Below are positions 47,825 to 57,257 of a DNA stretch of 64,000 bases, piece after piece. The notes under the pieces are model-generated. The model ran no database searches. It saw nothing but the letters and a program-made list of their open reading frames with translations, and had not been told where the DNA came from. Within the stretch, counting starts at the first letter, position 1; each line of letters opens with the position of its first letter. Source of the stretch: Pseudomonas helleri. Lineage in GTDB: Bacteria; Pseudomonadota; Gammaproteobacteria; Pseudomonadales; Pseudomonadaceae. The translations under genes and the position numbers were made by a program. The stretch is from assembly GCF_001043025.1 (NCBI RefSeq), contig NZ_JYLD01000003.1, positions 124,001 to 188,000 of the forward strand, given 5' to 3'.

Positions 47825-48772
47825 TCAGAGACCGTAGCTCATCAGGCGGTCATAACGACGCTTGAGCAAGGTTTCGGTGTCCAGCTTTTTCAGCATGTCC
47901 AATTGCGACAGCAGCTCACCACGGATGGTCGCAGAGGCTGCGGCCGGATCACGGTGGGCACCGCCCAATGGCTCGGTGATGATCTTGTCAACAATACCCA
48001 GGCCCTTGAGGCGCTCAGCGGTAATGCCCATGGCTTCTGCTGCGTCCGGCGCTTTCTCGGCGGTTTTCCACAGAATCGAGGCGCAACCTTCTGGCGAGAT
48101 CACCGCGTACGTCGAGTACTGCAGCATGTTCAACTGGTCGCAAACACCAATCGCCAATGCACCGCCCGAACCGCCTTCACCGATAACGGTAGAGATGATC
48201 GGTGTTTTCAGGCGAGCCATCACCCGCAGGTTCCAGGCAATCGCTTCGCTCTGGTTACGCTCTTCAGCGTCGATCCCAGGGTATGCACCCGGTGTGTCGA
48301 TGAACGTCAGGATCGGCATTTTGAAACGCTCGGCCATTTCCATCAGGCGGCACGCCTTGCGGTAGCCTTCTGGACGCGGCATACCGAAGTTACGGCGAAC
48401 CTTCTCGCGCACTTCGCGGCCTTTCTGGTGACCGATCACCATCACGGGCTGGTCATCCAGGCGCGCAATACCGCCCACGATGGCGGCGTCATCCGAGAAG
48501 TGACGGTCGCCGTGCAACTCGTCGAACTCGGTGAAGATGTGATCGATGTAGTCCAGGGTGTAAGGACGACGCGGGTGACGGGCCAGACGAGCAATTTGCC
48601 AACTGGTCAGCTTGCCGAAAATATCTTCAGTCAGCGTTTTGCTTTTGTCTTGCAGGCGAGAGATTTCATCGCTGATGTTCAGCGAGTTGTCATTACCGAC
48701 CAAGCGCAACTCTTCGATTTTGGCTTGCAGGTCAGCAATCGGCTGTTCGAAATCAAGAAAATTCGGGTTCAT
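47825..48772 (-). CDS. accA: Acetyl-CoA carboxylase carboxyltransferase subunit alpha
   Basis: A 315-residue subunit that with AccD moves CO2 from biotin-AccB to acetyl-CoA, making malonyl-CoA for fatty acid synthesis. Typical segments: [60 protein letters not shown], and [15 protein letters not shown]. The start at 48772 is chosen, two residues inside the longest frame. It follows dnaE, after that gene's terminator. Confidence 0.97.
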   Translation of the reverse strand: MNPNFLDFEQPIADLQAKIEELRLVGNDNSLNISDEISRLQDKSKTLTEDIFGKLTSWQIARLARHPRRPYTLDYIDHIFTEFDELHGDRHFSDDAAIVGGIARLDDQPVMVIGHQKGREVREKVRRNFGMPRPEGYRKACRLMEMAERFKMPILTFIDTPGAYPGIDAEERNQSEAIAWNLRVMARLKTPIISTVIGEGGSGGALAIGVCDQLNMLQYSTYAVISPEGCASILWKTAEKAPDAAEAMGITAERLKGLGIVDKIITEPLGGAHRDPAAASATIRGELLSQLDMLKKLDTETLLKRRYDRLMSYGL

Positions 48773-48927
48773 AAGCATCCGTCTTGGGTCGGCGGCAAAG
48801 CATGCCAGCGGGTTTGAAGCCCAGCATTTGCTGGTGAATCCAACCCGACTGGGGCAGCCGGTTGATCTGTATCGCGCCTACCTTAAGGGAGAGGCGCTCT
48901 CAGGTCGAGATTAAAAATTCAGGTCGA

Positions 48928-48955
48928 GGTCAGGGCGCGTGTATCGCCCCTGACC
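48928..48955 (-). terminator. Terminator of dnaE
   Basis: GGTCAGGG...CCCTGACC stem with a further CG/CG pair and a bulged C, two bases after the dnaE stop; TTTTT occurs about 12 bases further on. The octamer AGGTCGAG occurs twice around the T run (48902-48909 and 48921-48928). Confidence 0.65.
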
Positions 48956-48956
48956 G

Positions 48957-51900
48957 TCAACGGTATTGGAGGAAGACGTTGTCTCGCCCAAACTGGTCAC
49001 GCAACGCTTGAATCAAGCTGTCTGCCGGATCAATTCGCCAGCTTTCGCCAAACTGCAGCAAAGCCTTGGCGTCTGCGCCGGTGTAGTCCAGGGTGATCGG
49101 GCACGCCCCACGGTGTTTTTTGAACAACTCGCCCAAAAAGCGTAATTGATCGCCTTTGAGCGCCGCTTGCGTCACTTTCAGACGCAAACTTTCAGCCAGG
49201 CTGGTGCGCGCTTCTTCCATGCTCATCACGCGCTTGACCCGCAAACGCAGGCCGCCGGAGAAGTCATCATTGCTGACCTCACCTTCGACCACCACCATTG
49301 CATCAGTCTGCAACAGCGATTGCGCCGAATGGAAGGCCTCGGCAAACAGCGAGGCTTCGATGCGCCCTGAACGGTCGTCCAGGGTGATAAAGCCCATCTT
49401 GTCGCCCTTTTTGTTCTTCATCACGCGCAAGGCAATGATCATCCCCGCGACGGTCTGGGTGTCCCGCGCCGGTTTCAGATCAATGATGCGCTGACGGGCA
49501 AAGCGGCGGATCTCACCTTCATATTCATCAATCGGGTGACCGGTCAGGTACAGCCCAAGGGTGTCTTTCTCACCTTTGAGACGTTCCTTGAGGGTCAGTT
49601 CCTTGGCCTTGCGGTGGTTGGCATAGACATCCGCGTCTTCTTCGACAAACAAACCGCCAAACAAGTCGGCATGCCCGCTGTCGTGGGTGCGCGCAGTCTG
49701 TTCAGCCGACTTGATGGCCTCTTCCATCGCCGTCAGCAACACCGCGCGATTCAGGTCGATATGCGCCTGATAAGCCTTCGGCTCGTCATAGAAGTACGGT
49801 CCAAGACGGTCCAGCGCACCACTGCGGATCAAACCGTCGAGGGTACGCTTGTTGATCCGCTTGAGGTCAACACGGGCACAGAAATCGAACAGATCAGTAA
49901 ACGGTCCGTCTTTGCGTGCTTCGGTGATGGCCTCAACCGGCCCCTCACCCACCCCTTTGATCGCGCCCAGGCCGTAAATAATGCGGCCTTCGTCGTTCAC
50001 CGTGAACTTGAACTCCGAGGCATTCACATCCGGCGCATCAAGACGCAGCTTCATGCTGCGAATTTCTTCGATCAGGGTCACAACTTTGTCGGTGTTGTGC
50101 ATATCCGCCGACAACACCGCGGCCATGAACGGTGCCGGGTAGTGAGTTTTCAGCCAGGCCGTCTGGTACGACACCAGACCGTAAGCAGCGGAGTGAGACT
50201 TGTTGAAACCATAACCGGCAAATTTCTCTACCAGGTCGAAAATGTTACCGGCAAGGTCGGCATCAATATTGTTGTTGCCACAGCCTTCGATGAAACCGCC
50301 GCGCTGCTTGGCCATTTCTTCGGGTTTTTTCTTACCCATGGCTCGACGCAGCATGTCAGCGCCGCCAAGGGTGTAACCGGCCATGACCTGAGCAATCTGC
50401 ATCACCTGTTCCTGATACAGGATGATGCCGTAGGTCGGCGCCAATACCGGCTTGAGGCCTTCGTACTGGTAGTCGGAGTGCGGGTACGCCAGTTCGGCGC
50501 GACCGTGCTTACGGTTGATAAAGTCATCAACCATGCCTGATTGCAGCGGGCCCGGACGGAACAGGGCCACCAGTGCGATCAAGTCTTCAAGGCAGTCGGG
50601 CTTAAGCTTTTTGATCAGCTCTTTCATGCCGCGCGACTCAAGCTGGAACACCGCAGTGGTCTCGGCTTTTTGCAGCAATTGGTACGTGGGCTTGTCGTCC
50701 AGCGGGATAAAGGCGATGTCCAGCGGCGCTTCATTGACCTTGGCGCGGTCACGGTTGATGGTTTTCAGCGCCCAGTCGATGACTGTCAGGGTCCGCAGAC
50801 CGAGGAAATCGAACTTCACCAGACCTGCCGACTCAACGTCATCCTTGTCGAACTGGGTGACCAGACCGCCACCCTCTTCATCGCAGTAAATCGGCGAGAA
50901 GTCCGTGAGTTTGGTCGGGGCGATAACCACACCACCGGCGTGCTTACCGACGTTACGCACAACGCCTTCAAGCTTGCGCGCCATTTCCCAGATTTCGGCA
51001 GCCTCTTCATCGACCTTGATGAAGTCGCGCAGGATCTCTTCCTGTTCAAAGGCCTTTTCGAGGGTCATGCCCACTTCGAACGGGATCATCTTCGACAGGC
51101 GGTCAGCCAGGCCGTAGGACTTGCCCTGAACCCGCGCCACGTCGCGGATTACCGCCTTCGCAGCCATCGAACCAAAGGTGATGATCTGGCTTACGGCGTT
51201 ACGCCCGTATTTTTCGGCCACGTACTCAATAACCCGGTCGCGACCATCCATGCAGAAGTCGACGTCGAAGTCGGGCATCGATACCCGCTCCGGGTTAAGG
51301 AATCGTTCGAACAGGAGGTCGTATTCCAGCGGATCAAGGTCGGTGATCTTCTGCACATACGCCACCAGCGAGCCGGCACCCGACCCCCGGCCAGGCCCCA
51401 CCGGCACGCCGTTGCTTTTGGCCCACTGGATAAAGTCCATTACGATCAGGAAGTAACCGGGGAAGCCCATCTGGATGATGATATCCAGCTCGAAATTCAG
51501 CCGGTCGACGTACACCTGACGCTTGGCGTCGTAGTCTTCGGTGGTGTCTTTGGGCAGCAGAACGGCCAAGCGCTCTTCAAGGCCTTCAAAGGACACTTTG
51601 CGGAAATATTCATCGATGGTCATGCCATCGGGAATCGGGAAGTTAGGCAGGAAGTGAGTGCCCAGCTTCACGTCAATATTGCAGCGCTTGGCAATTTCGA
51701 CCGTATTGGCCAGCGCCTCCGGCAGGTCACTGAACAGCTCGGCCATTTCTTCGGCGCTTTTCAGGTACTGCTGGTCGCTGTAGTTCTTGGAGCGGCGCGG
51801 ATCATCCAGCGCCCGGCCTTCACCAATGCATACGCGAGTTTCGTGGGCCTCGAAATCTTGCTGCTTGATGAAGCGCACATCGTTGGTCGCCACCAATGGC

Positions 51901-52478
51901 GCACCGATCTCATCGGCCAGCGCAACGGCGGCGTGCAGGTGCTCTTCATCATTGGGGCGGCTGGTGCGCTGAACTTCGAGATAAAAGCGCTCGGGGAACA
52001 CCGTCATCCACTCAAGCGCCAGGGTGCGCGCCTCTTCGGCGTTACCGCTGAGCAGCGCCAGGCCGATCTCGCCCTCTTTGGCAGCCGACAGCATGATCAA
52101 ACCGTCGGCCGCTTCAGCGACCCACTCACGCTCAATGATCACCTGGCCATTGCGCTGACCGTCGATAAAGCCCCGCGAGATCAGCTCGGTCAGGTTGCGG
52201 TAACCCACGGCATTCATCGCCAACAGGCTGATACGGCTCAGCGGGTTATCCGGGTCTTTGTTCGACAGCCACAGGTCGGCACCACAAATCGGCTTGATAC
52301 CGCCGCCCATGGCGGTTTTATAAAATTTGACGAGAGAACACATGTTGTTCTGATCGGTCACCGCAACGGCGGGCATGTTCATGCCGGCCAGGGTTTTGAT
52401 CAGCGGTTTGATCCGCACCAGGCCATCGACCAGGGAGTATTCAGTGTGCAGGCGCAGGTGAACGAATGAAGCCGGCAT
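48957..52478 (-). CDS. dnaE: DNA polymerase III subunit alpha
   Basis: The 1173-residue replicative polymerase subunit. Domains in order: PHP (about 1-280, starting FVHLRLHTEYSLVDGLVRIK), palm with catalytic Asp in MPDFDVDFCMDGRDRVIEYV, fingers, (HhH) region with GLGAIKGVGEGPVEAI, and OB fold near 990-1070 (TVAGMIIALRVMKNKKGDKM). The C-terminal tau-binding end reads QALRDQFGRDNVFLQY. Located between rnhB and accA, the universal gamma-proteobacterial order. The longest gene in the window and intact. Confidence 0.98.
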   Translation of the reverse strand: MPASFVHLRLHTEYSLVDGLVRIKPLIKTLAGMNMPAVAVTDQNNMCSLVKFYKTAMGGGIKPICGADLWLSNKDPDNPLSRISLLAMNAVGYRNLTELISRGFIDGQRNGQVIIEREWVAEAADGLIMLSAAKEGEIGLALLSGNAEEARTLALEWMTVFPERFYLEVQRTSRPNDEEHLHAAVALADEIGAPLVATNDVRFIKQQDFEAHETRVCIGEGRALDDPRRSKNYSDQQYLKSAEEMAELFSDLPEALANTVEIAKRCNIDVKLGTHFLPNFPIPDGMTIDEYFRKVSFEGLEERLAVLLPKDTTEDYDAKRQVYVDRLNFELDIIIQMGFPGYFLIVMDFIQWAKSNGVPVGPGRGSGAGSLVAYVQKITDLDPLEYDLLFERFLNPERVSMPDFDVDFCMDGRDRVIEYVAEKYGRNAVSQIITFGSMAAKAVIRDVARVQGKSYGLADRLSKMIPFEVGMTLEKAFEQEEILRDFIKVDEEAAEIWEMARKLEGVVRNVGKHAGGVVIAPTKLTDFSPIYCDEEGGGLVTQFDKDDVESAGLVKFDFLGLRTLTVIDWALKTINRDRAKVNEAPLDIAFIPLDDKPTYQLLQKAETTAVFQLESRGMKELIKKLKPDCLEDLIALVALFRPGPLQSGMVDDFINRKHGRAELAYPHSDYQYEGLKPVLAPTYGIILYQEQVMQIAQVMAGYTLGGADMLRRAMGKKKPEEMAKQRGGFIEGCGNNNIDADLAGNIFDLVEKFAGYGFNKSHSAAYGLVSYQTAWLKTHYPAPFMAAVLSADMHNTDKVVTLIEEIRSMKLRLDAPDVNASEFKFTVNDEGRIIYGLGAIKGVGEGPVEAITEARKDGPFTDLFDFCARVDLKRINKRTLDGLIRSGALDRLGPYFYDEPKAYQAHIDLNRAVLLTAMEEAIKSAEQTARTHDSGHADLFGGLFVEEDADVYANHRKAKELTLKERLKGEKDTLGLYLTGHPIDEYEGEIRRFARQRIIDLKPARDTQTVAGMIIALRVMKNKKGDKMGFITLDDRSGRIEASLFAEAFHSAQSLLQTDAMVVVEGEVSNDDFSGGLRLRVKRVMSMEEARTSLAESLRLKVTQAALKGDQLRFLGELFKKHRGACPITLDYTGADAKALLQFGESWRIDPADSLIQALRDQFGRDNVFLQYR

Positions 52479-52510
52479 GGTGATCCTGTCTATCAGCTTT
52501 GGAAAACAAC

Positions 52511-52534
52511 AAGGCCCGGATTGTACCGGGCCTT
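52511..52534. terminator. Hairpin between rnhB and dnaE
   Basis: Perfect inverted repeat AAGGCCCGG (52511-52519) and CCGGGCCTT (52526-52534) with a six-base loop, 22 bases after the rnhB stop; on the minus strand it is followed by GTTGTTTTCC. Likely partial termination of the long lpx-rnhB transcript ahead of dnaE. Confidence 0.7.
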
Positions 52535-52556
52535 GGCAAAAACATCAGCCTCGCGA

Positions 52557-53198
52557 CTAAACCTTGGCAAGGCCTTCACGCGCTTCGTACGCACGGCGAA
52601 CCGGGCCGAACGAGCGTCGATGAATAGGCGTCGGGCCCAAACGCTCAAGGGCTTCCAGATGGACGGAGGTCGGGTAACCCTTGTGCCCACCGATACCATA
52701 ACCGGGGTATTGCAGCTCAAAGGCCGCCATCTCGCGGTCACGGCTGACCTTGGCCAAAATCGAAGCGGCAGCAATGGCCGGGACCTTGCTATCGCCCTTG
52801 ACCACCGCTTCAGCCGGCATGGCCAGCTTGGGGCAGCGGTTGCCGTCAATCATCGCCAGCTTAGGGGTGATGCTCAGCCCCTCTACCGCCCGCTGCATGG
52901 CCAGCATGGTGGCGTGCAAAATGTTCAGTTCGTCGATTTCTTCGACTTCAGCCCGCGCAATGCACCAGCTCAAGGCTTTTTCGCGAATCTCATCGAAAAG
53001 CTTTTCACGACGCGCTTCAGTCAGTTTTTTCGAGTCGTTGAGGCCCGCAATCGGGCGCTTCGGGTCAAGAATGACCGCTGCCGTGACCACGGCACCGCAC
53101 AACGGGCCACGACCGACTTCATCAACACCGGCAACCAGGTCTTCAACCTGATTGACCAGATTGAAGTCCAATCCGATTTGCATAGTCACTGTACTCAT
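52557..53198 (-). CDS. rnhB: Ribonuclease HII
   Basis: A 213-residue nuclease cutting RNA in RNA-DNA hybrids and at single embedded ribonucleotides. The catalytic [13 protein letters not shown] starts at Asp26-Glu27, with Asp in [14 protein letters not shown] and Asp in [10 protein letters not shown], then [16 protein letters not shown] 53198 shares a base with the lpxB stop (TAATG); an internal ATG at 53183 would give the shorter common N-terminus. Ends the lpxD-fabZ-lpxA-lpxB-rnhB run. Confidence 0.96.
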   Translation of the reverse strand: MSTVTMQIGLDFNLVNQVEDLVAGVDEVGRGPLCGAVVTAAVILDPKRPIAGLNDSKKLTEARREKLFDEIREKALSWCIARAEVEEIDELNILHATMLAMQRAVEGLSITPKLAMIDGNRCPKLAMPAEAVVKGDSKVPAIAAASILAKVSRDREMAAFELQYPGYGIGGHKGYPTSVHLEALERLGPTPIHRRSFGPVRRAYEAREGLAKV

Positions 53199-54325
53199 TA
53201 AGATTTTGCGATCAGGCCCAGCACCGCGTCTGCGGCCTGATTGGAAGCGTCGAGACGCAATGTGCGATGGATCTCGTCAAAGCCGCGTGTTTGTTCCTCA
53301 CCGCCATCCAGCAAAGGCAAGACGGTATCAGCCAGCGCATCTGGCGTTGCAGCATCCTGCAACAGTTCAGGCACCAACAGGCGTTGAGCCAGCAGGTTGG
53401 GCAGTGACACGTACGGGCTTTTGACCAGACGCTTGAGGATCCAGAACGTCAGCGATGACAAGCGATACGCAACCACCATCGGCCGTTTGTACAGCAGCGC
53501 CTCAAGGGTCGCGGTACCGGAGGCGATCAACACCGCATCACAGGCGGCCAGCGCCAGGTGTGACCGGCCATCGAGCAAGGTCAAAGGCAAGTCACGACCG
53601 ACCAGCGATTGCTCAATCTGAATACGACGCGCGTTATTGGCGCAAGGCAATACAAAACGGACCTCAGGACGTGCCTGATAGACCTTCTGCGCAGCATCCA
53701 GAAACAAACCGCCCAGCTTGCCGACTTCCCCGCCACGGCTGCCGGGCATCAAGGCGATCAGCGGGCCATCGGGCAGGCCCAGCTCAGCACGCGCAGCAGC
53801 ACGATCAGCTTGAAGCGGGATGGCATCAGCCAACGGGTGGCCGACAAAACGCACCGGCACGCCCTTCTCTTCGTAGAATTTGGCTTCAAATGGGAACAGC
53901 GTGAGCATCAAGTCGCAGCCTTCGCGAATTTTCAGCACTCGCTTTTGACGCCATGCCCACACCGACGGGCTCACGTAGTGCACGGTCTTGATCCCGGCAC
54001 GGCGCAATTGCAGCTCGATATTGAGGGTGAAATCAGGCGCGTCGATACCGATAAACACGTCAGGCTTTTCAGCAATCAGCGTTTTAACCAGCTCTTTGCG
54101 GCGCTTGAGCAGCTCACGCAGGCGGCCAAGCACTTCCACCAGGCCCATGACCGACAAGCGCTCCATCGGGAAGTAAGAGCTCATGCCCTCTGCTTCCATC
54201 AATGGACCGCCGACGCCAATGAACTCGATATCCCCATGACGGGCCTTGAGCGCACGCATCAGCCCGGAGCCGAGAATGTCACCGGAGGCTTCACCAGCCA
54301 CCAGAGCAATACGCAATCTGGCCAT
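53198..54325 (-). CDS. lpxB: Lipid-A-disaccharide synthase
   Basis: A 375-residue GT-B glycosyltransferase joining UDP-2,3-diacylglucosamine and 2,3-diacylglucosamine 1-phosphate. N-terminal [20 protein letters not shown] and [20 protein letters not shown]; central [20 protein letters not shown] segment (here [18 protein letters not shown]); donor-site [20 protein letters not shown]. It follows lpxA by two bases and shares its stop region with rnhB. Peripheral inner-membrane enzyme. Confidence 0.97.
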   Translation of the reverse strand: MARLRIALVAGEASGDILGSGLMRALKARHGDIEFIGVGGPLMEAEGMSSYFPMERLSVMGLVEVLGRLRELLKRRKELVKTLIAEKPDVFIGIDAPDFTLNIELQLRRAGIKTVHYVSPSVWAWRQKRVLKIREGCDLMLTLFPFEAKFYEEKGVPVRFVGHPLADAIPLQADRAAARAELGLPDGPLIALMPGSRGGEVGKLGGLFLDAAQKVYQARPEVRFVLPCANNARRIQIEQSLVGRDLPLTLLDGRSHLALAACDAVLIASGTATLEALLYKRPMVVAYRLSSLTFWILKRLVKSPYVSLPNLLAQRLLVPELLQDAATPDALADTVLPLLDGGEEQTRGFDEIHRTLRLDASNQAADAVLGLIAKS

Positions 54326-54327
54326 GA

Positions 54328-55104
54328 TTAGCGCGTAATGCCGCGAGTAGAGGAACGGATCGACTCGACGAACATCGCCACTTCAGGGAACTGCACAGCC
54401 GGTTCGGCCAGTTCAGCCAGCGCCTGGTCGACGGTAAGGCCCTGTCGATAGACCACTTTGTAAGCTCGGCGCAGGGCGTGAATGGCTTCATCGCTGAAAC
54501 CACGGCGGCGCATGCCTTCAAAGTTCATGCTGCGCGCTTCGGCCGGGCTACCGAACACGGTGACAAACGCCGGAACGTCTTTACCGATGGCAGTGCCCAT
54601 GCCCGAAAAACTGTGCGCACCGATATGGCAGAACTGGTGAACCAGCGTGAAGCCGGACAGGATCGCCCAGTCACCCATGTGCACATGGCCCGCCAGGGCG
54701 GCGTTGTTAACCAGAATGCAGTGGTTGCCAATCACGCTGTCATGCCCGATGTGGGCATAGGCCATGATCAAGTTGTGATCACCCAGCGTTGTTTCAGCAC
54801 GGTCCTGCACGGTGCCGCGGTGAATGGTGACGCCTTCACGAATAACGTTGTGGTCACCAATCACCAGGCGCGTTTCTTCGCCTTTGTACTTCAGATCAGG
54901 TGTGTCCTCGCCTACCGAAGAAAACTGGTAGATGCGATTGTGTTTACCGATCCTGGTTGGGCCTTTAAGAATCACATGCGGCCCAATCACAGTCCCCTCG
55001 CCGATTTCCACACCTGCGCCGATGATCGACCAAGGGCCGACCTCGACGTCGTCGGCCAAAATGGCCGTCGGATCGATGATTGCGCGAGGGTCAATCAAAC
55101 TCAT
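54328..55104 (-). CDS. lpxA: UDP-N-acetylglucosamine O-acyltransferase
   Basis: A 258-residue trimeric left-handed beta-helix enzyme that starts lipid A synthesis by moving a 3-hydroxyacyl chain from ACP. Hexapeptide repeats run to about residue 190; the catalytic His is in [20 protein letters not shown], and [13 protein letters not shown]-type end is present as [20 protein letters not shown]. Overlaps fabZ by four bases. The acyl length ruler residue cannot be judged by eye. Confidence 0.97.
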   Translation of the reverse strand: MSLIDPRAIIDPTAILADDVEVGPWSIIGAGVEIGEGTVIGPHVILKGPTRIGKHNRIYQFSSVGEDTPDLKYKGEETRLVIGDHNVIREGVTIHRGTVQDRAETTLGDHNLIMAYAHIGHDSVIGNHCILVNNAALAGHVHMGDWAILSGFTLVHQFCHIGAHSFSGMGTAIGKDVPAFVTVFGSPAEARSMNFEGMRRRGFSDEAIHALRRAYKVVYRQGLTVDQALAELAEPAVQFPEVAMFVESIRSSTRGITR

Positions 55105-55541
55105 AGTTTGCGTTCCGCACAGATGATCTCAGCCGAGCACACTGGCTTGCCGTCAACCGTGGCCTGGCATTCAAATTTCCAGATGGAGCGCTTGCAGCTC
55201 AGGAACTTGGCTTCAAGGATCAGTTGATCCCCTGGCAGTACAGGCTGACGAAAGCGCAGCTTGTCGGAGCCGACGAAATAATAGAGCGTGCCGTCAGAAG
55301 GCTTCAGATCCATCATCTTGAAACCCAGGATGCCAGCGGCCTGAGCCATGGCTTCAATGATCAGGACGCCCGGCATGATCGGGTGCGCCGGGAAGTGACC
55401 ATTGAAGAAAGGTTCATTGATGCTGACATTCTTGTAGGCACGAATGCGCTTGTTCTCGACATCCAGATCCACCACTCGGTCCACCAGCAGGAACGGGTAA
55501 CGGTGGGGCAGATATTCGCGAATCTCGTTGATGTCCATCAT
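55101..55541 (-). CDS. fabZ: 3-hydroxyacyl-ACP dehydratase FabZ
   Basis: A 146-residue hot-dog fold dehydratase of fatty acid elongation. The N-terminus [20 protein letters not shown] and catalytic His in [20 protein letters not shown] with the Glu of the same motif are complete. In this operon it competes with LpxA and LpxD for 3-hydroxyacyl-ACP. A 109-base gap separates it from lpxD. Confidence 0.97.
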   Translation of the reverse strand: MMDINEIREYLPHRYPFLLVDRVVDLDVENKRIRAYKNVSINEPFFNGHFPAHPIMPGVLIIEAMAQAAGILGFKMMDLKPSDGTLYYFVGSDKLRFRQPVLPGDQLILEAKFLSCKRSIWKFECQATVDGKPVCSAEIICAERKL

Positions 55542-55650
55542 TTCGTGGGGAAGCCTGTAATAAAGATTGGGCGCGCGCGACTAAGGCGCGCTCCTCTAGC
55601 AAATCAAGGAAGCAAACCAGTGGCTATGCACTCTTGATATGGAAAATGTA

Positions 55651-56706
55651 CTAGCCCTCTGAAGAAGCTTTACCGTCCGGGGTCACTTCCCCGACGCGCT
55701 TTTCCAGATGTTTTAGCCGTCTTGCAATGTCATCCAGCTGGCGTATGCGTGCCGCACTTTTGCGCCACTCCGCAGCCGGCTGCATGGCAGTACCGGAAGA
55801 ATAGGCTCCTGGCTCGGTGATCGAATGCGTCACCATCGTCATGCCAGTCAAGAACACGTTGTCACAAATTTCAATGTGACCGACCAAACCAACTCCGCCT
55901 GCGAGCATGCAGTGCTTACCGATTTTAGTACTACCGGAAATGCCTACACACGCGGCCATCGCCGTATGGTCACCCACCTGAACGTTGTGCGCGATCTGGA
56001 TCTGGTTATCCAGTTTGACGCCATTGCCGATCAACGTATCGGCCAAAGCACCCCGATCAATGGCCGTGTTGACGCCAATTTCGACATCATCACCGAGGGT
56101 CACACCGCCAATTTGAGCGATTTTCTGCCAAATACCTTTTTCGTTGGCGAAACCAAAACCTTCGCCACCCAACACGGCACCCGACTGAATCACCACACGC
56201 TTGCCGATATGCACATCGTGGTACAGGGTCACACGAGGTGCCAGCCAGCCGTCTTCACCAATGGTGCAACGCGCACCGATAAAGCAATGCGCACCGATGG
56301 TGACGCCGGCAGCGATTCGCGCACCGCTCTCAATGACCGCAAACGCACCGATGCTCGCCATTGGATCAACCACCGCATCGTCCGCAATCACGGCCGAAGG
56401 GTGAACCCCGGCAGTGGCTTTGGGCTTGGGGTCGAACAAATGGGAAATTCGGGCATACGCCAGGTAAGGATCGGGCACAACCAGCGCATCCCCCGCGTAC
56501 TCCTCGGCATCCGCCGCCTTGAGCAGTACCGCTCCAGCGTGGCAGTCAACGAGGTATTTACGGTATTGGGGATTAGCCAGAAAGCTCAACTGAGCTGGGC
56601 CGGCCTCTTGCAAAGTGGCCAGCCCAGTAATTTCTTTCTCCGCGGAGCCACGCAAGGTGGCCCCGAGGAACTCGGCCAATCGGCCGAGTTTTATAGTCGC
56701 GGTCAT
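55651..56706 (-). CDS. lpxD: UDP-3-O-acylglucosamine N-acyltransferase
   Basis: A 351-residue trimeric enzyme for the third step of lipid A synthesis. N-terminal uridine-binding domain to about 100, left-handed beta-helix with repeats such as [15 protein letters not shown], catalytic His region [20 protein letters not shown], and C-terminal helix ([20 protein letters not shown]). Lies two bases after skp, so they are co-transcribed. Confidence 0.97.
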   Translation of the reverse strand: MTATIKLGRLAEFLGATLRGSAEKEITGLATLQEAGPAQLSFLANPQYRKYLVDCHAGAVLLKAADAEEYAGDALVVPDPYLAYARISHLFDPKPKATAGVHPSAVIADDAVVDPMASIGAFAVIESGARIAAGVTIGAHCFIGARCTIGEDGWLAPRVTLYHDVHIGKRVVIQSGAVLGGEGFGFANEKGIWQKIAQIGGVTLGDDVEIGVNTAIDRGALADTLIGNGVKLDNQIQIAHNVQVGDHTAMAACVGISGSTKIGKHCMLAGGVGLVGHIEICDNVFLTGMTMVTHSITEPGAYSSGTAMQPAAEWRKSAARIRQLDDIARRLKHLEKRVGEVTPDGKASSEG

Positions 56707-56708
56707 AA

Positions 56709-57212
56709 TTACTTCAGCTGATTCATGCGCTCAATCACTTGGCGAGTGATGTCGTACTGAGGTTTTACATCAATCACAGCACCACGCTCGAACACCAGGT
56801 CAAAGGCGCCTTTCTTGATGACTTCTTCAACAGCGCTGTCCAGTTTTGGCTTCAGCTGTTTCAGCATTTCACGGTCAGCAACGGCCTTGGCTTCGTTCAG
56901 CTCCTTGGACTGGAACTGGAAGTCACGGGCCTTTTGCTTGAATTCAAGCTCCAGACGCTCACGCTCGCCTTGCTGCATTTTGTCGCCGCCGCTAACCAGA
57001 CGGTCCTGGATGCCCTTGGCGCTGCTTTCCAGGTTTTTCAGTTTAGTCAGTTGTGGGCCAAATTTTTTCTCGGCATCCACGGCATAACGCTTGGCAGCGT
57101 CGGATTCAAGCAGTGCCATTTGATAGTTCAGCACAGCAATTTTCATGTCGGCAAAAGCCGGGCCCGCTGCCAAGAGCGAAGCCAGGAGAACCAATTGAGT
57201 CAACTTACGCAC
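56709..57212 (-). CDS. skp: Periplasmic chaperone Skp/OmpH
   Basis: A 167-residue chaperone holding unfolded outer-membrane proteins between Sec and BamA. Signal peptide cut at about [13 protein letters not shown]; then a small core and long coiled-coil tentacles (about 45-125, [20 protein letters not shown]) and the C-terminal core [20 protein letters not shown]. It follows bamA by 45 bases. Confidence 0.95.
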   Translation of the reverse strand: MRKLTQLVLLASLLAAGPAFADMKIAVLNYQMALLESDAAKRYAVDAEKKFGPQLTKLKNLESSAKGIQDRLVSGGDKMQQGERERLELEFKQKARDFQFQSKELNEAKAVADREMLKQLKPKLDSAVEEVIKKGAFDLVFERGAVIDVKPQYDITRQVIERMNQLK

Positions 57213-57257
57213 GATGCACTCCTAAAAAATCCGTTGTCTGTATCTATAGTCAGGCTT

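Noticed and set aside
50541-52469. 642-residue open frame antisense to dnaE
   Set aside because: Its length reflects the GC-skewed third codon positions of dnaE; no start signal or motif.
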